A stretch of 64,000 nucleotides of DNA. Origin: Brasenia schreberi. Its lineage: Eukaryota > Streptophyta > Magnoliopsida > Nymphaeales > Cabombaceae. The position numbers were made by a program, and so were the translations under genes. The notes below the pieces were generated by a model that worked only from the letters and a program-made list of their open reading frames with translations, was not told the DNA's origin and did not search any database. Where the stretch lies: assembly GCA_036023115.1 (NCBI GenBank), contig JAYKKT010000090.1, forward strand, positions 35,297,001 to 35,361,000, written 5' to 3'. This document shows, piece after piece, positions 40,501-52,500 of the stretch; position 1 is the stretch's first letter, and each line of letters starts with the position of its first letter.

Positions 40501-43500
40501 AAGAGGGCATGTTACAAATTACATTATTCTAAGAAAACTAGTGAAACTTTAGAGGCTTATAAGAAAGCAAAGAAAGAAGCGAAAAAGGACGTAAGTGAAG
40601 CAAAAGCTAAAATTTGGGAGGATTTATATAAAAAACTCAACTTAAAAGAGGGTGAGAGAGATATTTTTAGGATAGCTAGGGCTAGAGATAAGAGAACTAA
40701 AGATCTTAATTATGTTAGATGCATCAAGGACGAGGATGAAAAAATTCTAGTGGCAAATGATGATATAAGAAATAGATGGAAAAACTATTTTTATAATCTT
40801 TTTAATGAAAATAAAGATGTTAGTATTAGCTTAGGAGAGTTAGCCAAATCAGAAAAGTATATAAACCATAATTTCTACCGACGTATTCAAAAGAATAAAG
40901 TCAAAGAGGCTCTTAAACATATGAAGGGTGGTAAATCGGTAGGACCATATAATATTCCTATAGAAGTTTGGAGAAATAGGAATCACTTGGCTCACAAGAC
41001 TATTTAATGAAATACGGAAAAACCAAAAGATGCCTGAGGAATGGAGAGCAAGTACACTTATACCTATATATAAGAACAAGGAAGACATTCAAAATTGTGC
41101 GAATTATCGAGGTATCAAGTTAATGAGATACTATGAAATTGTGGGAAAGAATTATCGAATGTAGGTTAAGACAAGTATCAAGTACAACAGAGAACCAATT
41201 TGGAGTCATGCCAGGCAGATCTACTGTTGAAGCGATTCACCTTTTGAGACATCTTATGGAACATTTTAGAGCAAAAAAGAAAGACCTTCACATAATATTT
41301 ATTGATCTAGAAAAAGCTTATGATAGAGTACCGAGGGAGGTTCTTTGGAGAACTTTGGAAAAAAGAGGTATCCCATTGACATACATTAACCTTATAAGAG
41401 ACATGTATGATGGTGCAAAAACATGTGTGAGGACTCATGAAGGAATGACAGACTTCTTTGAAGTTAATATTGGGTAACCCAGGATCAACTTTAAGTCCAT
41501 ACTTATTTATAATGGTGATTGATGAGTTAACAAAACATATTCAAGATGAAGTACCTTGGTGTATGTTATTTGCAGATGGCATTGTATTAGTAGAGGAGTA
41601 TAAGGAAAAAGTTTATAGAAAATTGGAACTATGGAGAGAAACATTAGAAAGCAAAGGCCTCCGACTTAGTAGAACAAAGACGGAATATATGGAATGTAAG
41701 TTTGATCATTTGGTTACCTCAGAGGACATAGAAATTAAATTGGGCACACATTGCATCCCCAAAAGGAATGTTTTAAATACCTAGGGTCAATTTTTCAGAG
41801 TGATAGAAGAATTGATGGAGATATTGCGCATAGAATTAATGCTGGTTGGTTAAAATGGAGAGGAGCATTAGGTATTCTTTGTGATAAGAAGATACCATTA
41901 AAGTTAAAAGGTAAATATTATAGAGCAGCAATTAGGCCTGTCATGTTTTATGGTTATGAGTGTTGAGTAGTTAATTATGAACATGTACAAAAGATGTCTG
42001 TGACAGAAATGAAGATGTTGAGATGGATGAGTGGTCATACAAGAAAAGACCGTATACATAATGAGGTTATTAGAAACAAATTAGGAGTGGCACCAATAGA
42101 GGATAAAATGAGATAATATCGTTTAAGATGGTTTGGACATACAACAACAACAACAACAACTAAGCCTTTTCCCATACTAGACGGGGTCGGCTACATGGAT
42201 TCTTTGTTTCCACAGATCCCTATCTTGTGCCATGTTAGCAGTTAACTCCCAATAAGCTAGATCATTCTTTATTGTTTCTTTCCAACACTTTTGTGGTCGT
42301 CCTCTACCTCTTTTAATACTTTCCAAATTTAGTTTTTCTACCCTTCTTACAGGTTCTTCTTCTGATCTTCGTTCTATATGTCCAAACCATCTTAAACGAT
42401 GTTCTCTCATTTTATCCTCTATTGGTGCCACTCCTAATTTGTTTCTAATAACCTCATTTTGTATACGGTCTTTTCTTGTATAACCACTCATCCATCTCAA
42501 CATCTTCATTTCTGTCACAGACTTAAGATGGTTTGGACATATAGAAAGAAAATCAAAAGAAGAACCTTTAAGAAGGTATGAAAAACTAAAATTGGAAAGT
42601 ATTAATTGAGGTAGAGGACGACCACAAAAGTGTTGGAAAGAAACAATAAAGAATGATCTAGCTTATTGTGAGTTAACTGCTATCATGGCACATGATAGGG
42701 ATCTGTGGAATATCATGGCACATGATAGGGATCTGTGGAAACAAAGAATCCATGTAGCTGACCACGTCTAGCATGGGAAAAGGCTTAGTTGTTGTTGTTG
42801 TATGGAGATGTTACTCATAGAATTAATGCTGCTTGGTTAAAATGGAGAGGAGCATAAGGTATTCTTTATGATAAGAAGATACCATTAAAGTTAAAAGGTA
42901 AATATTATAGAGCAACAATTAGACCTGCCATGTTTTATGGTTATGAGTGTTGGGCAGTTAATCATCAACATATACAAAAGATGTATGTGACAAAAATGAA
43001 GATGTTGAGATGGATGAGTGGTCATCCAAGGAAAGACCGTATACATAATGACGCTATTAAAAACAAATTAGGAGTGGCACCAATAGAGGATAAAATGAGA
43101 GAATATCGCTTAAGATGGTTTGGACATATAGAAAGAATATCAAAAGAAAAACCTTTAAGAATGCATGAAAAACTAAATTTTGAAAGTATTAAAAGAGGTA
43201 GAGGATGACCATAAAAGTGTTGGAAAGAAACAATAAAGAATGATCTAGCTTATTGTGAGTTAACTGCTAACGTGGCACATGATAGGGCTTTGTGGAAACA
43301 AAGAATCCATGTAGTTGACCCCGTCTAGTATGGGAAAAGGCTTAGTTGTGTTAAATGGAATCAACTTCGAAGTTTTGACAAATTTGAAAAAGTACAAAAA
43401 ATGAATGAATTTCAAAAATATCTAGAGAATCAATATTTATTCTTATTTATACATGTCTTAGAGGAGAATTTGAAAATATTAGATCCACTTTAATACATAG

Positions 43501-46500
43501 AAACCCGAGATCCAAGAGAGATGGATTTCTTACCAATCTAGTTATGGAAGAAACTGTTGAAAGCTCTAAATACTTCCAAAGAAGCCGTTCTTGTCACAAC
43601 TACATCGGGAGGAAACCTAAAGTCATACAAGTCACCACACGTCAAGAATATTTAAGAGCAAGCAAAGAACTACACGAGACCCACAACCCCTTAGCCCAAC
43701 AAAAGTACCATGGGCACATCAATACCAATTGCTCAATCTTATGAAGAAAAACAGTGATATGGCCGTTTTAGAGGATAAAGAGGATGGAGCACTACCTTCT
43801 AACGTCAAGGCATACATAGAAGAGATACTCAAAGAGAGGACTAGCAACGTGCTATCAATAATTGCTCAAAGTATGTCTTGGTTTTTAGACTCAGGTGCAT
43901 CCTTTCACATAACACACAAAAGAGATTTTTTAAAAAACACTTGCCAAAAGAGTTCTAGAAAGAATGTTTTTACGGCCGATGGTTCAAGACTTGAAGTAGA
44001 GGAAATTGAAAGTTTTAAAAATAAGGATTTCAAAGCCCCCAATGTGCTCAATCTTAATATAATTTTTATTGCTCAAATTTGTGACAACGGTTGTATAGTC
44101 ACTTTCTCATATGAAAATTGTGGAATACAGGATCTTCCATCGAAGAAGGTGATTGGATGAGGTTATAGAGAAAATAGATTGTACAAAATGAAAAGTTTAG
44201 TTGTGTAATTGTTGAAAATTATGGTGTAGTTTATGATCCAACTCTTTGTCACAAAAGATTGAGTCACTTGGAAATAAATAAATTGTGTAGCCATCATTTG
44301 TTCAATAAAAATAAAGTTAAGATTTTGTTTGCAAAGAGTGTATTCTTGGAAAGTTGCATCATTTACCCTTTGGTGAAGGAAATTTTGTTGCAAGTAAGCC
44401 TTTTGAGTGCATTCCGATGTTTAGGGACCGACTCTTATTGTATCTAAAGGAGGAATGGGATAAAATGTGACTTTTATAGATGATTTTAGTAGATATACTT
44501 GGATATATCTTTTGAAACATAAATCTTATCTTTAGAAACTTTTTGATATTTCAAAATATGATTAGAAATCAATTCAACACTACTCTTAAGATTTTGAGAT
44601 CATATTCCAACAGTGAGTATATGTCAATAGAATTTCAAAATTATTTAGAAACACATGAAATTTTGCACCAAAAATCTTACATGAAAACTCGACAACAAAA
44701 TTGTTTGGCCGAACGAAAACATAGGCACATTATAGAAATCATTAAAACTCATTTGATTGTTAGTAAAATACCTAAGTACTTATGGGTGGAAGCTACCCAA
44801 ACCATCATATCCTAACTTAGTAATATCTCTCCCTTTGAAAATTTGTTTGGACTTGACCCAAATTATAAAAATTGAGAGTTTTTGGGTGTAGATGTTTTGT
44901 CTATACGTATAAAAACGATAAATTGTCACCTAAAGCTATAGAGTTTGTCTTTCTAGGTTATGGAGCAAAAAAGGTTATAGGTGTTTTGATCCAAAAGAAG
45001 ACAAACTATGTGTTAAAAGATGTGAAATTTATAGAAAAAGAATACTACTATGACTCTAACTATGAAGATAAAGAAAAATATACCTCTCTTAATGATATTA
45101 TAAATCTAGAAGATGATAGTGATAATAAAGATAGTGAAAATTAAGAAACCACATATGTTAAACAAGATGAGTACACCAATTTAGAAATAGGAGAAAACCA
45201 GAAGCCTAGAGAGACTATAAAGTATTTTTCTCCATTTTATACTAGAAGAACTAGAAGACAATAAAATGTAAGCATACCCTCTAGAACCTTAAAACCCCCA
45301 CAAAGATTTGTGTCCTATGAAACCTTTGAACCTCACAGAAGAAATCTCATTGTTGTCATTTAACAAGTTCAAGAACCAAATTCTTATATTCAAGCCAAGG
45401 ACATATGGGAATGGGAAAACGTTATGCAAGAAGAATTAAAGGCTTTAGATAAGGCTCACACTTGAAAAATTGTACCTAAACCTATGGATAAAACACTTAT
45501 TGGATGTAGATGGGTATATAAGGTAAAAACTCATAGTGAGGCACCAAAAAAAGATATTATGTTAAACTAATAGCTAAAGGGTATACCCAAGAATATGGAA
45601 TAGAGTATAAGGAAACTTTTGTTATGGTTGCTAGAATGACTACTACTACTACAACTACAACTAAGCCCTTTCCCATTATACATGGGGTCGGCTATATGGA
45701 TTTTTTTTTAGAATCCATGATAAGTCTGACAAAGTTTTACACTGCCTTTCATAAGCCTAGCACAACCCTCTTCCTTTATCCGGGCTTGGGATCGGTCATG
45801 TTAGAATGACTATTACAAGAATTCTAATAACCCTTAGTGCTATTAGGAAGTGGAAAATCTTTCAATTAGATATTAAGAATGCCTTCTTGAATAATAAGTT
45901 AAACAAAGAGTTATATATGATTTCTCTTTCGAGACAATGTCCAAAAAAATCATGTTCTTAGATTAAATAAGGCTTTATATAGTCTTAAGCAAGCTCCTAA
46001 AGCTTGATTTGACATATTTAAAAGTTTCATGCATGCGCATAAGTTTGGATCTTGCTATACTTACATATCTTTGTTAGTGAGAAAATCATATGCAAGTATA
46101 ATAATCATGCTTTTGTATATTGATAACATGATCATCACTGGAAGTGATGAAGGTGATATACTTCAAGTTAAAAGAGATCTTCACGAAGAATTTGAAATGA
46201 AAGATCTCGGATTACTCAGTTATTTTTTGAGAATTGAAATTATACACAGTGATAGAGGACATTTTATGTCTCAAACAAAATTTGCAAGTGATATTATTAA
46301 TAGATTAGGACTAACTGATGAGAAGAAGGTACGTACACAAAAAATCCTGAACAAAATTGAGGGCAACAGAGGGAAAGAAACTAGAAGATCCAATATCCAG
46401 GCAACTCATAGGAGCGTTGACTTATCTCTCCTACTTGCACCGATATAACACACGTTGTTCACACTTTCAGCTAGTGTTATCCGTATCGCACCGTATCGTA

Positions 46501-49500
46501 CCATGTTACGATACGGTGCGATGCGTATCGTATCGTTACGATATAGCCTAGTGTGTCGTAATTGCCATGTTATCGCACCGTATCGTACGATACGAGCGAT
46601 ACGCCCAAGAACCCTTATAAAGGGTCCCTGACTGAACCGAAACCCGCGTTTTTGCGGGTTTCCTCTCTCTCTTCAAACCTCCCCAAGCTCTCTAAGAATC
46701 GTTCTTCGCCTCCTTGGTGTTCAAGGCTCCAAAAATGTGCTCTATGGTGTCCATGCAAGCCTCCAATCTCGGATTTAGGTATATTTTTAGTGTTTTTCTT
46801 CATGTTTTCTTTTTATTTGTTGTTTTATTTGTTTATTTCTATTTTTCTTTTTGTGAATGATAAAATGTGAAGTTATTAAGTGTGTGGATATGATTTTTAT
46901 TGCATTAATGAAGTGGGAGACACTCTATTTGAGTGTTATTTGACGATTGGGGATTTACGAAGTGCTTTTATTTTCAGGTTTTTTATTAAATTAAGGTACT
47001 CAATTGAGATGGCAGGAAGGGGTGTTAGATACTCCCATTCTCGTTCTGATGATCTGGCATGGCAATGGGGTACGCCAGTTGAGGGTTCTAGATTAAAAAT
47101 CATATGTTTATTTTATGAGAGGGTGGTTAGTGGTGAAATTTCAAGGTTGCAACACCACCTAGCAGGGACTACGAAAGAAGTTGCTCCTTCACCAAGCAGA
47201 GTTAGAAGTTTGTCAGAAGGTATTAAATGGCAATATCTGCAGATGATTGAGAGTATACAGAAAAAGAGACAACAAAAGGATGATTTGGAGATGTTTGAAG
47301 AAGATGATGCTACTGGATTTGGATTCACTGATAGTTTGCCTTCAGATGCTAGAACAGAGATTGGTAGTAGCAGTTCACGAGCACCTAACAGGAGAAAGAG
47401 GGTTGTTGAAGACTTTGGAGGTAGTAGAAAAGGAAGTTCAGGAAGGAGTAGAGGAAGAGCTTCTAGCATACATTCATTTTTTCCTCCTCCTACTACACCT
47501 GGTGCTCAACTTGGAATTTGTGCTGCTATAGCTTCAGAACAGTTGCATGACCACGCAAACCTTACAGTGGACAGATGGTTTTATGATGCATGCATTCCAT
47601 TCAATGCAGCAAACAGTTTTCATTTTCAAGCAATGGCAGATGCAATTGCTAACATCGGTCCAGGATACAAGATGCCCTCCTATCAGAAGTTGAGAGGAAA
47701 GATCTTAGATAAGACCGTCATTGAAGTGCAAGAATACTGTTCGACATTGAGAGAGTCAAAGAAGGAGACAGGTTGCACTATCATGGCAGATGGATGGACA
47801 GATAGGTGAGGAAGGACCTTGCTAAACTTTCTTTTCTACTTTCCTAAAGGACTTATGTTTTTGAGATCTTTAGATATGTCAGAGGAGAGACACACTGCGG
47901 ATATTCTACGATAAGAATTTGATAAGGTTATACAAGAGGTTAGGCTAGAGAATGTAGTCCAATTGATTACAGATAATGTAACTAACTACAAAGCAGCTGG
48001 GAAGGAGTTAGGTGATATTTATGGGACTTTCTACTGGACACCATGTGCAGCTCATTGTTTAGATCTCATCCCTGAGGACATTGGTGAGATGGATGAAATA
48101 ACGGCAGCAACTGAGTGTTGCCAAGATATTTCAAAATTCATTTACAACCATGCATTTGTTTTGTGTATGATGAGGAGATATACAAAAGGCAACAAACTTC
48201 TTATCTGTACAGAACATTGTGAGACAGAAGCAAGCATTGAAGAGAATGTTCTCCTCAAATGAGTGGCAACAATTTATAGAGTTGCCTCAGCACAAAAAAA
48301 AATAGAAAGCTGAATGAGATTTCCGAGCCAGTCTTTAGGAGTATATTTTGGAATGCATGTGTTAGACTGTTGAGTATTACATGTCCTTTAGTAAAGGTTT
48401 TGAGATTGGCTGACAGCAAGGAGAAACCATCTATGGGCTACCTTTATAAAGCCATGGATAGGATACAAGAAGGCATCAAAAATAATTTTAATGGAAAAAA
48501 GAGAGATTATGTGTTCGTGTGGAAAATAATTGATAATAGATGGAATAAACAATTCATCAGCCTATTCATGCAGCAACATATTATCTAAACCCATCATTCA
48601 GGTACTCAGCAACCTTCAAAAGGGATGGTGAGCTTAATCGAGGAATCATTGATTGTATTGATAGATTAGTCCATGATGAGAGCATAGCAGATGTTATACA
48701 TCGAGAGATGGAGATTTATGATAATGTTCTTCACTTGATGGGTTTGCCTGTAGCAATTCGCAACCGCACTACGATGCGTCCAGGTAAATTGTTTATCTTC
48801 ATATTTAAGTTTCTTAAATAAATACATCTTATATTATTGTAGATTATGTCTCTAATGTTTGTCTTTTTCTACTGATGTTTGGTGGAATAGGTTTGAAACT
48901 GATTGCCTGAACCTCAAGGATTTTACAGTTAAAGTTTTGAGTCAAACCTGTAGTGCAACTGGTTGTGAAAGGAATTGGAGTGTCTTTGAAAACATCCATA
49001 CAAAAAAGAGAAACAGGTTGGAACATAAGCGACTTAATGATTTAGTTTTTATTCGTTGTAACATGTGCCTTCGTGAAAGGTAATGTTGTATTACTTAAAT
49101 GTTCAATTCAATAAATTGTTTAACTTTAATTGTTAATATTATTTACTAATTGTTTATCTTTGTTTGTTGTAGGCAATTTAAAAAAGTAAATAGACAAGAA
49201 AGTCAATTTGATCCAATAAGTTTGGATAATTTTGATATATTAGAAGATTGGATTATATAAGATAGTGAAGAAAATGCCCTCCTAACTGAAGAAGACATTA
49301 CATGGATTAATTAGGAAGGAGCACAATAACAATATCAAGAAGATGAAGAATTTGATTTCCAAGGAGAAGGTGTTGCTGCTGTTGATGATGATCTTCAGCA
49401 AGGAGAAGACAAAGATTATTTAGTTCATGATCCTGATTATAATTTGGAAAATGTAAATGTATTTCATTTTTTTTATTCCAAATATGTAAATTTGGATGCA

Positions 49501-52500
49501 ATTATTCAATGTTGAATGCTCAATCTGTATTAAACTTTGCATTATATGAATTTAAAGCAATTACCAGTTTTTTCTTGATTTTTCTTGATTTTTTTTAGAT
49601 TTTTACTATTTTTTTTTTGAATTTTTAACTAATTTTTGTATTATTTTAATATTAAAGTACGATACGGGCAATATGATACGATACACCCGTATCATGGAGC
49701 CCAGCAATACGCGATACGATATGCATTAAACAACACAGCTTTCAGCTAGTTTCAGCAAGCTCCTACTAGTGCTCACATGAGTGTGGTTATGAGAATCATC
49801 AGATACATTAAGCACTCTATCGATAAGTGGGTGTTTCTAACTTCTTTATCTCCTCTAGACTTAATTGTATATACTAATGATGACTAGTGGAGAAGTCAAC
49901 AATCGACACTCTACCATCGGTTTCCGTTGAGACTCCATGGATTACAGAGGTACTAAGAGACATGGGAGTCATTCTCGAACAACCCTCCAATATGTTTTGT
50001 GACATAAAAGTGTCATGTATATAGCATCTAATAACACCTTTCATGAAAGAACCAAGCACATTGAGATGGATTGTTACTTGTTAAAAAGTAATGTTTGAAG
50101 AAAAAAGTTGACTCTATGCTATGTTCCTTCGAAACTTCAACTTCAGATTTCTTTAGCAAATCAATGTCAGCTCCTAGGTTTAATTTTTCGTTGAATAAAC
50201 TTTTGGTATACACACCATAAGTTCAAGGGAGTGTTAAAATGTAATAGAGAACAAGCCACTATGGCCCATTCATCTTGGTTCACCTGGCCCGAGCCACAAG
50301 GGCAAGGACTAGGTGAATGTTGGCCCCAACTAGCCGTTGGGGGCTAACGGCTAGTTGGCTAGCCATTGGGGGAGCCCCAACGGTTCTTCTCTCTCTTTCC
50401 CCTTCTTAGTTGCTGTAAATTCCATTGCTTGCTCTATAAATAGAGCCTCAATACACATTAATAAAGATCCTTGTTTGGGGACATCATCTTGGTTATTTGT
50501 TTGATTCATTGGTTCTTCATTTGACTTGACTTGTGTGTTTGAACACCAAGTGTTTGGTGTATCGATTGTTTGACAGTTCTTGGATTGTGATATTGTCATT
50601 TGGCGGACTCTTCAAATCAATTTAAGTGTTATTTCTTACACATATTTGGTATCTGTTCTATCATATGCCTACCTAGTTGGCCAACATCTGCAATTTCAAG
50701 AAACCAACCAAAGCACCACCTTAGTAAATGTTGGTTCAACCTGAACTCGACCCTTAAAAGACACGGTCGGGTCAGGGTTGCATAAATGGACCCAAATAGG
50801 TAGGCGAAAGCTTGTGTTTGGCAACTTTGATGTTTGGCAGCATTCACATGACATGACATGGTAGTAGAGCCGGAGGAAGGAACCTCAACATAAATTTACT
50901 GCAAAAGCATCATGAAGTTTCATCTTTTTGGAACATTCAATTTTATGACTCAAATCTTCCCATTTTTCTCTTTGGTGAAGGAAGATTATTTCCTTCATAT
51001 GGATCGTACAACTTTCCCCACATAATGAGGGATAAGGCTCGCTTTTGGTTATGCCCACTAAGACTTTTGGGGATATGTTGATGGCTTGAGATGTGAGCCT
51101 CAAGTTAAATGGACTACACTTAAATACCACACGTTTGCAAGGCTTGAGAACCAGGAACTTAGAGGGTTTTTTTTTTAAGGATATGGAGAGTTGAAAGGAT
51201 CAAGAAAAAATTATTAAAAGATGATTTATCAGATCATCAAGAATGTTGACGTCGCAATTTTAGAGGTGGCCTACCCATTTTATTTGAAGGATAGGATTAG
51301 AATAATCAAGCATGTAGACAACTCCACGTGTGACATGAATCATGAAGACCATGAAATGATCTTGCTTTACTTGAGACTTATTGGAGCACCATCGATGACT
51401 TTGAGAAGAAGCAAAAGCAAATATGCAATGAGCAGATGATGTAAATCCTCATGTATTTAGACCTGAGGTTGAGCATACTAAGGTAAGGATTTCACCAAAA
51501 CTTATAGTGTGCCAAGTGTTGCCAAGAATAAGAACTAGACAAGATTGCCAAAGTATATCAAGCGCCCAATAGATAAGATATAAAGAAAACTTCACTTTAT
51601 TAAGAATATGAGACAGTCCCCTCACAGGAGGATGCCATGTGAAGACTAAAAAAAACCATATAAGGACCAACGGTTAAGAAAAGGCCTTGACAGGTAGGCT
51701 CTGGCCATTGGAGAGTCTCAACTGCTAGTCGTCTAGCCGTTGAGGCCTCATTCGTTGCCTATCTGGCCCAAAAGTAACATAAATAAATCATAAACAAAAT
51801 AAAATATGACAAGAATGTCTAGTATACATCTGATGAAAAAAGAAAAAGAAAGTTTCATTCAATAACTAAATGCATTCCAACACGTACACCTGATGAGGCT
51901 ACACAATTTTCCAACACAGGACAGCGAAAAGGTGAAGTCTCCAGCCAGCCTATTATTTAGTTGTTAACTTGTAATAGGATAGCTGGGCCTTTAGGGCCCA
52001 GCACTTCCACCGTCATGGACCACGAGAGTCGGTCAGTGCCCAACGGCTATCATTGGGAGCTGCTGCTCCCACTCTCTCTCTTATGAAGTGTAATAAATCC
52101 TCTATAAATAGAGGATGTTGTGCATTTTAATAAATTAGGGTTTTTTGCTCATTTTACTTGTTTTGGTATTGTGCATATTCAGTTTAGCTTGTACACCAAG
52201 TGTTTGGTGATTTGACTTGTGCAAGATCTTGTGTGATCATTGGTGTTTGGCTTTGTGGACATTATCAACTACATCATAGTCTGATTTTGACATTAGCATC
52301 ATCAATTGATTTCACAAGCATGCTTGATACGAAATATGAACCTAAGGATAATAGGTGACTGCTAGAATCCGTTTTTTACCAGAAAATTACCTACAACTTG
52401 CAACAGAAAAGTCAATAAAGGAAGTTTCTTTAAGCACTTCAATCATATAATGTTTGTAGTATTGTATGCGCTAATTTCAGAGTAATCTAGGAAATTCAAT

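Larger units (their letters stand above)
39395..42800 (+). mobile_element. RTE-type LINE, long copy with endonuclease and RT
   Basis: The longest LINE here. It starts near the gag junction and ends in (TTG)n at about 42799. The endonuclease spans 39500-40240 and the RT core 40880-41700. C-terminal RTE motifs follow near 42100 and, after a nested insertion, at 42540-42660. It contains a same-family antisense insertion (42141-42522) and a 30-bp tandem duplication (42681-42710 and 42711-42740). An imperfect target repeat flanks the whole LINE block (GTTATGG and GTTAAATGG). Confidence 0.9.
38474..50640 (+). mobile_element. Copia LTR retrotransposon I, with nested insertions
   Basis: 12,167 bp with LTRs 38474-38822 and 50232-50640 and exact TSD CATAT (38469-38473 and 50641-50645). 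The primer site (TGGTATTAGAGCC) starts at 38823 and a polypurine-like AAGGGAG precedes 50232. LINEs (39395-43346), a SINE-like unit (45643-45801) and a hAT element (46472-49738) interrupt gag, RT and the RT/RNase H region. It is antisense to TOP3A, in the 22.9-kb intron. Confidence 0.94.

Noticed and set aside
46880..49083. Domesticated hAT transposase gene
   Set aside because: The transposase is broken by stops and shifts and still sits between terminal repeats and an exact target duplication.
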